Below are positions 11,738 to 23,290 of a DNA stretch of 64,000 bases, piece after piece. The stretch's first letter is position 1; every line of letters starts with the position of its first letter. Source of the stretch: Brachynemurus nebulosus (lineage: Eukaryota > Arthropoda > Insecta > Neuroptera > Myrmeleontidae). Under the pieces are notes generated by a model. It saw only the letters and a list, made by a program, of their open reading frames with translations. It was not told the origin of the DNA and did no database searches. The stretch covers positions 1,202,001-1,266,000 of the forward strand of contig JAPWDM010000017.1 in NCBI GenBank assembly GCA_035578155.1, read 5' to 3'. A program made the position numbers and the translations under genes.

Positions 11738-12790
11738 TAGTACGGTGCAGTTATTCAAAAAAACGGCGTAACCTCAACATCCAAAGTAACAGTTTTGCTC
11801 CAACTCCAAATTGTTCTATACAGTCCACATATTCTTTGGCAAAAAGTTATACCATTTTGAGCGCCGAGTTTGGGTGGGGGGGGGGGGAAAGAAGTGGGCA
11901 AATTAACGGTTTTTTTAAATATTTCGGAAACTATGGGGTTTAGTGTCATAATCTACATTAAATTGCGAACAAAAATAGTCCTGTGCATAATCTTGCTAAA
12001 GTGAACAGTTCTAAAGTTACGGAGGGTGTAAAAGTAGCAAATTTTAGTATTTTAGCCACTGCTGCACCTATCACCAGGTGCAGCAGTGGCTGAATAAGAA
12101 GAAGAATCCGCTCGAGTGGGGGTGAGAGAAGACTGACGATCACCTGAGACTAATTACAACAGCACGTCCTGCAGCTCCCGGAGAATTACTTTCCCTCTTA
12201 GTGTGCGCTTGCAAAGACGAATGCGACTGTAACTGCGAATGCAGACAGAGTGGTCTAAACTGCTCAAGCATATGTGGTAATTGCTCAGGGCTAGGATGTG
12301 ATAGCAGGGATACGACCATCATAGACGAAGATTTAGAAGAGGGGGGTGCTATGTTTGAAGAGGACTAATCGCAATTTCATTTTACAAAACACAATCCTGT
12401 ATAAGAAAAATCACTTTCCTTAGTGATAGTGTGTCATAATTTTTCCAAAAAATTTAAAAATAATAAAAATTGCTACCTTTACACCCTCTATAACTCTGGA
12501 AATCTTCACTTCAGCAAGATTATGCATAGGACTATTTTTGTTCTCAATTTAATGTAGATTATTTTTGTATAAGCAATTTTTACGTTAAACTGCATAATTT
12601 TCGAAATATTTAAAAAAAAAACTGACGAAAACCGTTAATTTGCCTACTTCTACCCTCCTCGCCCCAAAACCCGGCGCTCAAAATGGTGTAACTTTTTACC
12701 AAACAATATGTGGACTGTATAGAACAATTTGGAGTTGGAGTGAAACTGTTACTTTGGATGTTGAGGTTTGGATCTAATTGCACCGTACTA
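11738..12790. mobile_element. Foldback element with about 330-bp arms and a coding core
   Basis: TAGTACGGTGCAGTTA at the left pairs with TAATTGCACCGTACTA at the right end. The arms stay alignable inward to about 12045 and 12450. A 12-G run (11876-11887) interrupts the left arm only. The core contains a 15-bp-arm perfect hairpin (12055-12069 / 12076-12090) and the Cys-rich open frame at 12131-12368. Confidence 0.7.
12131..12368 (+). pseudogene. Cysteine-rich C-terminal tail captured in the foldback core
   Basis: A + strand frame is open for about 78 codons to TAA (12366-12368). It contains CACKDECDCNCECRQSGLNC and then SSICGNCSGLGCD, followed by an acidic end (DEDLEEGGAMFEED). The C-x-C-(R)-x-SGL-x-C...C-x-x-C pattern is a zinc-binding-type tail I associate with C-termini of transposon-derived insect proteins. 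There is no start codon or upstream domain. Local base composition is clearly less AT-rich than the arms, which suggests captured coding DNA. Confidence 0.45.
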
Positions 12791-12999
12791 ATAATGTTGA
12801 ATCGAGAAGGAATTCTTTAAAGAGTATAAAAAATTTTGCATTCAATTATTGGATTAAAATCTATATAATGTTACTCTTAAGAGTTGAACTTAATTGACGC
12901 AATTGCCTAAAACTATTAATTCGACTGGATAATCCATACGAATCTCAGTATTGCGGTGATTGTATACAAAGTACTTATAAACGAACTAAAAATTGTCAG

Positions 13000-13290
13000 A
13001 TATCAAAATTGACTTATTTTTCCTTGTTTTCTCAAAAACTAGTTAACATAGAATAATAGTTCAGAAACCTTTTTATGTGATTTTTTCTGCTCTTTGCAGT
13101 GGTGTAAAAAAATGTGGCAAAAACTTTTAAATTATAGCAAATTTTGGCCAAAAACTCATTTTCACGAAAAATGCTCAAAAAACCATGCTCCTGGTATTCG
13201 ATGTGTCTGGCTGAAGAACTCATCCCAGATTTTTGGACTTCCAATATTATCACCAAATTTCGTATAACTAAAAGGTTTTCCTGGAGAGTT
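13000..13290. repeat. Dispersed repeat family X, copy 2
   Basis: This is the best match to 8788-9100. Shared blocks are CGAAAAATGC, CGATGTGTCTGGCTGAAGAA, CCAAATTTCGTATAACTA and AAGGTTTTCC. Copies 1 and 2 bracket the 3.5-kb TIR element on its two sides in the same orientation. Confidence 0.6.
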
Positions 13291-13320
13291 ATCGTGCTGA
13301 TACATATATACATAGGCTGT

Positions 13321-13327
<7 letters not shown>

Positions 13328-13382
<55 letters not shown>
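13328..13382. repeat. (AT)n microsatellite
   Basis: It is flanked on both sides by ATAGGCTGTATAC. The overlapping YIYIYI open frames on both strands are artefacts of the repeat. Confidence 0.95.
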
Positions 13383-13385
<3 letters not shown>

Positions 13386-15309
13386 CTGTATACGCCCCTG
13401 TGTACACTGTACAGTCCCATTTCGAATCTTCTAACATTTGATTTCAGAATCTTGACAAATTAAAATATAAAATTCCTAAATTAGATTGTAGGGAGCTATT
13501 TTCGACGAGCTAATAGTTATTTGTGTATTAAGAGCGTAAAATGGAACATTGCTGCTCGATTGAGAATGTTGACACGCGACGCCGCCAGGCGGAGCGTGTT
13601 ATTCTCATGAGAGCGGCAATGTCATTTTGTGCTCGAATCACACACAAAATTTTTTCTACAATCGTATAAAATGTATTTTTCATTTAAAAAATACTTCAAA
13701 AAGTAATAATGGACATTAATATTTACTTTAATATTATAATTTTTGCATTCAGAAATATCTGGAGGTGTACTTGAGAAATCACTGTTACTATTATATTATA
13801 TATTTCCATCAAATATGTACATATTTTTTTAAATTTTTTATTCTTATTATTTATTAATTATAGTCATTTATTATTTTTAATTATTATTTTGTAGTAAAAA
13901 TAATACTTTTAGAATCTGTTTATTGGTTACCATAGAAAATATAAATAACGCCTATCCGATTTGTAATTAAATATACGTTGAGCGAGCGACAAATTATTAC
14001 TTTTCCGCTTTAAAGCGAAAAGTAGTATTTTGTTGCTCGGCAACTAGAGTTTTCGGCAAATACACATTTTGCGCTCTCGTCACAGAGCACAAAAGCCTAC
14101 TTTCCACTATAGTTCTACTGGTTTTTGATATAATTTTTATTAGAAAATCATTTTTCACTCAACTATTCTATTTTGCTACCCAAAATCCCCTGCATACACT
14201 AAATTTAGGACCCTTTTTAAGAAGTAAGAACCTAAAAAAAAAAAAAAAAAAACAACAAAAAACACCAAACCATAAAAATATTTGTCTATTATCAAGAAAA
14301 AAGATATTTTTTGCGCGCCAAGAATATTAAAAATTTGCTTTAGAGTTAGCGAAAACAGTCTAAACGAACAGAAAAATAACTTCTTTCTATATCCCAATCA
14401 AATCTTGATTTGTACCATCCCCGCATACGTGCCGTAAAGTCGGTTGGAGAATAGACTTTAAATAATATGTCTTTAAAGAAATTAGTTTATCTAAATTATA
14501 AGCGCCGCCCACAATACATTTGAAAAGACTTCTGTGTGATAAAATCTTAACTTGAGAGAATATGTCCGATCAGCTTTTCATATTTTTTACTATTTCTGTT
14601 CTTAAATATCAGTATCTAACACTAGTAAAACGTTCTGTTTTTATGTACAAAAATATGAGGATTTCTTCACACGCTACATATTTTTTGGTGGGCCCTTTTT
14701 AGACAGAAAGGAAACATAGATTTTGAATATGAAGCCTATCTGTCATTCTTGTTTATCTTTCAAATTTACATTACATTCATTTTTAAAATTTAATTTGTAC
14801 AAGGAAAAGTGCACGGATTGTCAACATTATTAGTCTGTATTTAATATCAAGTAGAGTGGTGTCAATAATATTTTGAATTTGGTAGTCATAGATGAAAATG
14901 TTTTATCATACATTTGACGATTTTTAATCTTGTATAATTATCGAACTTATTACTTAACTATTTTAATGTAAAAATTGTTTGTTTCGGCATTGCTGACATC
15001 AAATACGAGTCTAATGGCCATTGTTAATGCTTAATTACATTATTCTAGTCATATAATATTCTAATATTCTCGTGTCTGTCTCTTTGAAATGTTTAGATCA
15101 CATTTTAATTATGTACTATAAAAATTATGTACTATTAATTATGTACTATAAATAAAAAACGATATTTTGTCTGGGAAATTTGAACACATTATTAACCTAG
15201 GTCCCGAACTGCTTTTTTCAGAAACTTAGGACCCTATACAATATACGTAAATGAAGAATAGACGATACTTTTTAAAAAAGAGAGTTCGAATTTTTAAATT
15301 TTTATTATT
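13383..15309. other. Intron sequence, little recognised
   Basis: One small near-palindrome (TACTTTTCCGCTTTAAAGCG...) lies at about 13998-14024. An A18 run is near 14233. No coding stretch or paired termini could be supported. Confidence 0.4.
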
Positions 15310-15875
15310 TACTAGCCGTACCCGCGACGTCGTTCGCGCAAAACATTGTTATAAACTCAATAAGAATTATGTAAGTGTAATAATTATACAGAAATTGTAA
15401 AGAATAATAATTTTTGTGTAATGCAGGCACATGCTCAAAGTGGTTTTTCTATTTTCCCGTAGGAATGAGGAATTTTCCCGGAGTAAAAAGTATCTTAAAT
15501 GTTGACCCAAGTAATAGGTTATCACCACACCAAATTTCATCAAAATCCGTCCAATAGTTTTGCGTAATACGTGCATATGCACAAAATGGTTTATCTAATT
15601 TTCCGTGGGAATAAGGCATTTTCCCAGAGTAAAAAGTATTTTAAATGTTGCCCTAGATAATAAGTTATCACCACACCAAATTTTATTAAAATCTGTCCAA
15701 TAGTTTTTGCCTAATATGTGCACATGCTGAAAATGGTTTTTCCATTTTCCCGTGAGAATGAAAACTTTTGCCGGAGTAAAAAGTATTTTAGATGTTGACC
15801 CAGGTAATAAGTTATTATCACACCAAATTTCATTAAAATCCGTCCAATAGTTTTTGCGTGATGCGTGAACAGACA
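15310..15875. repeat. Dispersed repeat: conserved head plus about 3 tandem 150-bp units
   Basis: The head, TAGCCGTACCCGCGACGTCG (15314-15333), is of a type widespread in insect genomes next to non-LTR retroelement tails. It is followed by three diverged units. Each contains ATTTTCCCG, GGAGTAAAAAGTAT, TGTTGACCCA, a CACCAAATTTCATCAAAATC-like block and GTCCAATAGTTTT. The same family lies inverted at 4140-4478. Confidence 0.65.
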
Positions 15876-16312
15876 GACAGACAAAAATTCTAAGAATCGC
15901 TGTTTTGGTAACTGCATCGATAACTATTTACAGTATCAGTACAATTTTCAAAAAATATTCCATGTACAGAAATGGTCTCGTTACAATCTTCTTATATGTA
16001 TAGATTTGAGAATCCGAGCACAGCCTCTTTGTGAACAAAAGAACAGATACACACATACATATGCAGTTTTAAAACTGTTACCAATAATGTATACATATAC
16101 ACAATATGCGTATATATGTGTATGTATATATGTAGAAAAGTCGTTCTGGTTTACAGCACCTTTAAGTATAAGCAATCGCTACACGCTCAATAGTATTATG
16201 CAGTCAGCTGCAGTCAGCAATTTATTAAAGTCTTCTTTAGATGCTAATAGAAGTGTTTTTTGATTCAAAATGTTAAGTGATTAACTGATAAACATGCTAC
16301 GATGCAGTAAAT

Positions 16313-17080
16313 AATTGAAGTGTGGAAGTACCAAAGGCACTAAGTGCGAAAAAATAGTTTTTTCTTTTAAAAATTAGTCTTCAAAACGTACTACATGACA
16401 TTGCCAAAACCCAAACAAAAGTTAGAAGTAATATTTATCATATTTTTAATTTTTAACTTGACAATCAAACTCATGTGTATCAAGTGCCATAAGAATATTG
16501 TAATTTTTTTCACTTTTACCATGGAAAAAAGTTACGACAAAATTTTTACAGCGAAAAAAATAGTACGAAATATTTCATTGGTCATTTCGTTGTAGGTAAA
16601 CACGATAAAAACAAAACAAAAATTCTTATTGGTTAATTTAAATGATTTCAGAATCATGGTAACAATGTATTAAATAATTTAATTAATAATATGAATTATA
16701 CTAATTTATTTTATTCGTTAAATTGTCTTACTGTATTACATTTTAGATTTATATTTTTTCTCAATAAATTTGCGTTTTCTATAAATCAAATTTCTTGCCT
16801 AAAGCAATTTAACTCGAAGAACTGTCAACCCAAAAACGCTTCAGCTCCGCTGTTGCGTTTTTGTTAGTTGACAGTTCTTCTCGTTAAATTGGTATAGGCA
16901 ACAAATTTTCGTTAGACAAACCCAAATTTATTCGAAAAAATACAAACCTTTCGTGTAATAATAAGTAAATAAAAAATTGGATAATGTATTATATCTAAGG
17001 AGTTTTTATTCCTTATTTGTGTAATAACTCAAAATATATGAATTGATACTTAGTGCCTTTGCTACTTCCACGCTTCAATT
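16313..17080. mobile_element. 768-bp TIR element (MITE)
   Basis: The left end AATTGAAGTGTGGAAGTACC plus AAAGGCACTAAGTGC is the inverse of 17047-17080 with a few mismatches. The interior carries a separate hairpin at 16795-16901. The superfamily was not identified. The 66-codon frame inside is unremarkable. Confidence 0.6.
16795..16901. repeat. Hairpin, arms about 45 bp
   Basis: TTGCCTAAAGCAATTTAAC followed by CGAAGAACTGTCAAC pairs with GTTGACAGTTCTTCTCG followed by TTAAATTGGTATAGGCAA. An inner stem AAAAACGC / GCGTTTTT extends it. Confidence 0.8.
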
Positions 17081-17741
17081 ACTTTTTACAAATTAATATT
17101 TTAAACTGGTTCAAATTATAGGCACAATAGGTGACACAATAAACAAATTAAACTTGTAAATAAACAAAGTTTAATGTCGAACAAGCCTTCAGTATAATCT
17201 ACAATAAATTGCTCCGTAATATTGTATAAGATCAGATTTTGTGGTAATGTTACTGAGTGTGTAGGGGCCACTTTACTATTTTGTTTACAATTAAAAAAAA
17301 TAGATCTTTGGAATATGTGTATGAATCAGTATGAATGTATTTGTACAATACTACAAGCCCCATGTCATAACAAACTCGACAATATCCGGTATCAACCAAT
17401 CAGAATCAAGAAGAAAATAATGTTGATAAAATCTTGTGCGAACCATGTCCTGAATTGACCAAGTTTGTTGTTTAGTTGTGTTAAATTTACACACTATATT
17501 GTTTAAACAAAACAGAATGTTTATAATACGCAGAAAATGAATTAAAATTTTTTGAGCATATTATAATTTTTATCTGCAGTCCAGTACTCAAGATATGTAA
17601 AAGGCATAAACTCACGTGACGCACGGGACATCGTACAAAACGAAGTTTATGTCTTATATTTGAAGTACTGCATTTCAGATATAAATTAAAATATGCTTAA
17701 AAAATTTTAATCCAGTTGCCCCATGTTATAAACTTTTTGTT

Positions 17742-18087
17742 ATAATAATAATAATGTGTTTAACGTCCGTTCTTAAGATTTTTCAATCTATAACAGACGC
17801 CACCCACATCATTATTTGTATGCCTTTATTCATACATTACATATTATTTTACGTTACATGATACATTTAATGATGTGGGTGGAGGACAAGGAAAGTGGGG
17901 CTGGGGGCTAGGATTTGGAAGCTGTACGTCTGCAGCCGTTTTCTTAAGGAACTATGCCGATATTCATCTGGAGTTGTGAAGGGAAACTGCAGAAAACCTT
18001 CACGAGCATAGCCGGCCGCGGGATTTGAACCCTCGACCTACCAGTCGGCAAGCGCTAGGCGCACAAGCACGCTCGGCCACTCCGCTG
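17742..18087 (-). mobile_element. tRNA-derived SINE, 346 bp
   Basis: On the minus strand the head (18087 downward) has an A-box-like TGGCCGAGCGTG and a B-box-like GGGTTCAAATCCC about 45 bases later, the layout of a tRNA-type RNA polymerase III promoter. The body ends in an (ATT)n tail at 17742-17755. The 17-bp sequence GTTATAAACTTTTTGTT is repeated exactly at 17725-17741 and 18088-18104, a clean target-site duplication. It inserted into AT-rich intron DNA and is much more GC-rich than its surroundings. Confidence 0.88.
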
Positions 18088-18305
18088 GTTATAAACTTTT
18101 TGTTTTATTTGTTATTAATTTCATTTAAAAAAAAAATGTTTTTGTTGCAAAAATGTCCCGTGCGTCACGCGAGAATTGCCCATATATTTAAGTTGTGTCA
18201 TTAGAAACCAACTTTAAGATTTAAAAAAACTGAAAATTATTTTCTTTTATGTTTTCGAAACATTAAAAAATTATTTTGTTCAATATTACCAAATGTTACC
18301 AAATA

Positions 18306-18893
18306 CAGTTGAACCTGGATAAGCGAGAGTTGAAGGGACCGCGATCTATTTTTCTCTTATAGAGGTTTCTCACTAACCCGAGTTTCTAGCTTACACAAGT
18401 ACGGGAGAGATTTATCTCACTTATAGAGGTCTAGAAAAAATACAACCAATATGTATTGAGAAACATGCATGTATTGTATGGATACTACTTATTAGAATAA
18501 TATACATATACATATTTGAACATAGATAAGCTTACAAAAAAAAAAAAAAAAACATGATTTTTGACTATTTGAATAGAAAAGTTCCGTGAATTATAAGAAA
18601 ACAAGAACATAAGTCCATTCAGGCCTTCTAATAAAATATGTAGAAGTTCTTTGAAATTTAAGAATGAGTCATAACTAGAAAATGTTAAATACGTTTAACT
18701 GTCGCTTATAGAGGTACAGGCAATTCTCAGTCTCAGTTATAGAGGTCCACGAGCGAAAAACGACTCCCACTTATACAGGTTTTTGTTTCTCACTCATAGA
18801 GGTTTTAGACTGGTAAAGTGACGGGACCTGGCAATTACTCTCACTTACAGAGTTTTCTCGCTTAGCCAGTTCTCCCTTATCCAGGTTTGATTG
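18306..18893. mobile_element. pogo-like MITE, copy 1 (588 bp)
   Basis: The termini CAGTTGAACCTGGATAAGCG and ...CTTATCCAGGTTTGATTG are inverted. TA flanks each side (18304-18305, 18894-18895), as in Tc1/mariner-pogo insertion. The interior is full of CTTATAGAGGT-type motifs in both directions. It matches 39776-40364 in inverted orientation. Confidence 0.75.
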
Positions 18894-18910
18894 TATAATG
18901 AAACCAAAAA

Positions 18911-19112
18911 TATTCTTAAAATATAGTCCAGAATCTAGCGAATGTCGTAGGATTTTTTTAATAAATTGATTTTTATAGATTTTGTAAGCGATTTTTGATC
19001 AATTTTTTTGAAAAAAAAAAAACAAAAGTTCAAACTAACGCCCTTTTGAAAAAAACAATTTGTAGAAAAAATCCTACGACGTTCGCTGAATTTTGGACTA
19101 TATTTTAAGAAA
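18911..19112. repeat. Inverted repeat, arms about 46 bp, loop about 95 bp
   Basis: TTCTTAAAATATAGTCCAGA with the following CGAATGTCGTAGGATTTTTT pairs with AAAAAATCCTACGACGTTCG with the following TGGACTATATTTTAAGAA. Confidence 0.75.
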
Positions 19113-19359
19113 CTTTTTGATTTTTTCCAAATTAAAAATTGTGTAGGGGTACACCCATGTCGACCGTTCGAGATTTTTTTTCCTTGTGTGCGATGCTGTA
19201 CCGCCATTTTAAAACTAAAATAAAACATATTTTTTGTAGTTAAAGACTAGTACATTCATATGCACAAAACCTCATATCTCTATCTCTTTCCTTTCACATG
19301 AAATTTAGTGAACACAAGGTGATATTACCCCCTAGCACTAAACATTTAACAGTCGGTCT

Positions 19360-19700
19360 GAACATGGTTTTGTCAGTGAAAAAAAACTTACAGGTAACGA
19401 CAAAAAACATTAGATTTTAAAAATTACAGGTAACACTCAAAACCTCATGATTTCCTTAGTTGCTTTTCTAAAAAAGATAAACCATTAATTTACACATGAG
19501 AACATATTATTTCATTTTTATTATATTAGGAAAATTGTGAAAAATACCTACATGTGTAAAAAAACTTAATGATAGTTAATGTCTAAGTTTCTGACTGTCT
19601 CTTGATTTTGATTCACATTGTGAATTTTATTTTTTTAAAAACCGTATAAAAAATCGCATAAAAAAGTCGCACAAAAAAAGGCGCATAGAAGATTTAGCTG
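19360..19700. mobile_element. 3' part of a pogo-like TIR element
   Basis: The segment matches, in the same orientation, the interior and end of the element beginning at 63519. The end ...AGATTTAGCTG is followed by TA (19701-19702), and CGCATAAAAAAGTCGCACAAA precedes it. The left end was not located with confidence. No coding capacity. Confidence 0.5.
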
Positions 19701-19818
19701 TACTATATCCACCAAATACGAACTGATTGTTAGTAGACATAAACTACTGGAATATAGGTATTAAGGACTAATTAGACTGGCGCACGGAACACTGTCCATA
19801 GTTCAAAAATATGTGAAA

Positions 19819-20340
19819 TCCGACAAAAACAGATATTTGGGAATATCTGTAAAAAATGGCGCCAAGAATATTATGTATTTGTATCTAAGAAAAAAAAATA
19901 AAGCTTTAAAAAATAACTGAAATCCATTGCTATGCCAAGAACAGGTATAATTATAATAACTAAGCTTACGTACAGATGGTATTTAAAAAAATAATCTAAA
20001 AAAAATTAATACTAATTTTCGGAATAAAAACTTTTGTTGTACTTGGCTCAAGATTTTTTGTTTTGTTTTGTTTTGTTTTGTTTTGTTTATTAATATCAAG
20101 TTAAATCTTCAGCCAAGTACAACAAAAGTTTTTATTCCCAAAATTAGTATTAATTTTTTTTAGATTATTTTTTTATATACCATCTGTACGTAAGCTTAGT
20201 TATTATAATTATATCTGTTCTTGGCATAGCAATGGATTTCAGTTATTTTTTAAAGCTTTATTTTTTTTTCTTAGATACAAATACATAATATTCTTGGCGC
20301 CATTTTTTACAGATATTCCCAAATATCTGTTTTTGTCGGA
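19819..20340. repeat. Foldback, arms about 232 bp, near-identical
   Basis: The left arm starts TCCGACAAAAACAGATATTT and runs to about 20050. The right arm (20113-20340) is its inverse with only scattered differences. The loop holds a (TTTTG)n microsatellite (about 20058-20090). There is no target duplication and no coding sequence. It lies only 470 bp upstream of the exchanger exon. Confidence 0.9.
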
Positions 20341-20812
20341 TAATTAATAACTTTATTAACACATTTCAATTCAGCGGCTTGTTTTACGCTCTTATGAATG
20401 AAAGTGGTTTACTTTTTAGATACTCCTTCTCATAACTGTTTGTTATCACTATCTTGAAAAAAATTTACCTAATTTGTCTAATATTTTTATTAAGTTTAAA
20501 AATATACTTAAATTCAACCCGTCGATTGTTTGTTGACAAAATTCTTGTACAGAACATTCAGAGAGTTCTTGACTGGTTTATTATGTTAATAGCGGATATC
20601 GTAACTTCAGTATTAAATTTTAATTAATATAATATAAAAATTGGTTTCTCTAGACAATGTCGTCAGTCATTCATTCAATCGTTTTTAACACCAAAACTAC
20701 CAGATTTATATTTAAACCGATGCCCTTGTTCAATATCAAACGTAAAATATCAAATTATTAACTCTATATACACATTAGATTAATAAAATAGAAATAATTT
20801 ACCTATTTACAG

Positions 20813-21042
20813 GTAAAGTTGATGAGAAGGCGACACAGTTACATGCGATTGCTTCATTGAAAGTTTTACTTGATGCAACAAAACCGCATAATGGAGCTGC
20901 CACAAGCACAGCTGCCAATCACATTCAAGCGGCAAGTATGGCCACTGCTGCGGTGACCGCTGCTAAAGAAACCGTACTTACTGGTCAGGACATGCCAAAT
21001 GGTATCGTTAGTACACTGGCACAAGAAGCACATCTCGAATCG
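20813..21042 (+). CDS. Nckx30C: Nckx30C-like exchanger, internal exon (cytoplasmic loop)
   Basis: The exon encodes about 76 residues, starting KVDEKATQLHAIASLKVLLD and continuing with Ala/Thr-rich text (AATSTAANHIQAA) to ...AQEAHLES. It matches the large cytoplasmic loop of insect K+-dependent Na+/Ca2+ exchangers (SLC24/NCKX), plasma-membrane antiporters that export Ca2+ with K+ in exchange for Na+. The acceptor is TTTACCTATTTACAG|GT, so the exon begins with two bases that finish a split Gly codon. The donor is TCG|GTAAGT, phase 0. The next exon also starts in phase 0. GC content stands well above the intron. Earlier exons are outside the window. A small extra exon in the following intron cannot be excluded. 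Confidence 0.88.
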
Positions 21043-22091
21043 GTAAGTTAAAACCACAATTCGTTCAGTTCAGTTTATAATTATTTATTTGTATTTGTAA
21101 GTCAATTTTAACGTATCTATTAATAATAAGCTTTAGTTATTGTATAAATTTCGAAGTTTAATGAACTAAATTTAATTTCAATATTAAATTCATATACAGA
21201 AATCATTTTTCGCGAGTTTTGTTCTACAGTTGGAAGAAATGAAAATTAGAATGAACTTACTTTATACGTTTCATTTTCTTGCTATTTTCTTAAAATACGA
21301 ATAATTGTAATTATTCTTAAGGTAATTTTGGGAGAACCGCCCTACTTTTTGTTCTCTTGCTTATAACGTCAACATAATTTATAAAATATATATATATATA
21401 TATAGTTTAGAGATTTATTATTTTTACTTTAACAAAATATAAAAAAGATTTATGAAATAAACATTAAATTAAAAAATAAACATATAATCTACTTAATTTT
21501 TTTTTTTTAAAAATATGTAAGTTTAATCGACTTGAGTATTACTTTATAGTAGTTCATATTTACTGATAATTAATAATAATAAAACCTTTACTTTGCAAAA
21601 ATACCAATTTTATTAAATTAATTTTGACACGTTTCGATTCACATGACCATCATCAGTTAAATCCTGACTCATTCTGCCCCAAAAAACAAAGTATCTGAAA
21701 AATTACTCTCCGTTTATAAAAATTTCTACAAAAAATCTACAATATATTAAGCAATTACAGAACTTATGGCAGCATAACACGATAAGTTTTCTGTTTTGGT
21801 AATTTTCATATAAATGCCATCGAAAAATACGTCAGTTTTAAATGTAAATATACAAGCAAAACTATAATCTTTACCTTTCCCTTTCCGTCACTCACCCGCG
21901 AAATCGAGTTCTGTTAGTCAGGGCACATCTGTACCTAATCCTTATTATTTCTTCGAATTAATTGTAAACGATACTTTTTTTGGAACGTTTTTGGATTTAC
22001 CTCCTTGGTAATACACAGTATTTGAATACGATATTTGACAGTTTTTCAAAAAGTGTTTTAAATTGTCGGTATGCATCTAATATTACATTAA

Positions 22092-22992
22092 CCGTAGAAT
22101 CATACGTACACGTCAAAACGGCGTACGAACTTCTCTACCTGCTCCAATACTACGACTTGTTGTTACTTGTTTGCTGTGAGATTTCTGTTATCTAATTTAT
22201 TTGTTATTATAACACACCACATATATTTATTTTGTTTATAGTCATTGTCGTTTTGTTTGTATTGAAATTGTCCGTCAAAAGGACGTCGATGTATGATTAA
22301 CGTATGTTTTTTTTGAAGATTTTGTACACTACATATAAAAGTTTTCCTAATTTTTTTTTTTTAATTTATTAAAGATATGGATGTTATAATTAATTTATTC
22401 AATGATTATGATAATGTGAAAGATGATTACAGCTGTTTGACTTATAGAGACGACATAATACTGAAGTTTTAATATATTGAATCGAAAACTAAAGAATGCA
22501 TTTCGAATGACTTAATAAAAGATTAACAATTTATTTTGTGGAAAATATTTTAATTTTTATTATTTTTTGAAATCTTATTCGAAAAATTACTAACAAATTT
22601 TAGAAAATTTACAAATGTGCCTAATGGGGAAATAACTACATATCTATAGAAATATTTATGACTGAGAAATTTCACATTCTGTAAAGTCACACATGTCCAC
22701 TGACTCATAATAGTTCATAAATTAATTATTACAATTGATGTATTCATCTATTTTTTAATTTTTATGATGAAAATATGCTTTGATAAAAAAATTAAAAAAA
22801 TTAATAAATATTTACATTAAGAAATTTTTCCAAATCCATTTTTTTTAAATATTTTTTCGCTTTTGTAGTATTGTTATGTAAAAAAAATGTTTTTTGCAAA
22901 TAAACTCTAAAACTCTCCGTAAAAAGTCCATCCGTCAAAACGACGTCGATGTATGATTAACGTTTCTCGTAGACCAACGTATGATTCTAGGG
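22092..22992. mobile_element. piggyBac-like non-autonomous element, copy 1 (901 bp)
   Basis: The left end CCGTAGAATCATACGT and the inverted right end CCCTAGAATCATACGT differ at one of 16 bases, and each is flanked by TTAA (22088-22091, 22993-22996). The CCCTAGAA start and TTAA target match the canonical piggyBac group. GACGTCGATGTATGATTAACG-type motifs recur subterminally (22283, 22941). It shares almost its whole length with 42909-43814. A reading frame around 22376-22470 (MDVIINLFNDYD...) may be a transposase N-terminal relic but is too short to judge. Confidence 0.82.
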
Positions 22993-23039
22993 TTAAAAAA
23001 ATATTTTTGGAGAAAATTTACCATTTCTTTCAAATGTAT

Positions 23040-23290
23040 AATATAATTTTTAAATTTATCTTGCATGTCGTTCGACACGAGCGACATGACAGGAGACAAG
23101 CATGCTATGTCGCTTAAGACAAATGTCTGTGTCGCTCATGTCTTATCTCCTAGGTGTGCGTAAATTTTGTTTTCAATGCAATTTAAATTTTAAATGTACT
23201 CAAGCGATGCGTGTCTCCAAGCGAGACATTTCTTGTGTCGCTCATGTCGTATCTCTCATGTCTTACCTCCTAGGTGTGCAGCCGCACTTA
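23040..23290. repeat. Short duplicated block (GTCGCTCATGTC motif)
   Basis: TGTGTCGCTCATGTC followed by TATCTCCTAGGTGTGC occurs near 23131 and again, slightly altered, near 23237-23279. Between the copies lie similar AGCGAGACA and CGAGCGACATGAC words in both directions. The 114-codon frame spanning it is probably not a gene. Confidence 0.4.

Larger units (their letters stand above)
9417..12930. mobile_element. 3.5-kb element with about 150-bp terminal inverted repeats
   Basis: The left end (9417-9570, from AGTCGAATTAATAGTTTT to CCTTCTCGATTCTACATTAT) is the inverse of 12785-12930, at roughly 80% identity by eye. It holds a hAT-like MITE (10518-11157) and a palindromic element (11738-12790). 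No transposase frame was found. The superfamily is unknown. Confidence 0.6.

Noticed and set aside
13162..13437. YIYIYI-containing open frames here and at 38103, 45533, 45583, 59206, 59358
   Set aside because: They are translations of (AT)n microsatellites with random flanks.
15367..15917. Similar protein-like frames (ILMKFGV.ITYYLGQHL) here and at 4140-4610
   Set aside because: The protein similarity follows from the tandem DNA repeat shared by the two regions; no start, domain or closed gene structure.
17742..18087. A functional tRNA gene
   Set aside because: The tRNA-like head is followed by a long body and (ATT)n tail within a 17-bp target duplication, so it is a SINE.
21980..22195. 71-codon ORF overlapping the piggyBac-like left end
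   Set aside because: It crosses the element boundary and has no homologue I recognise.
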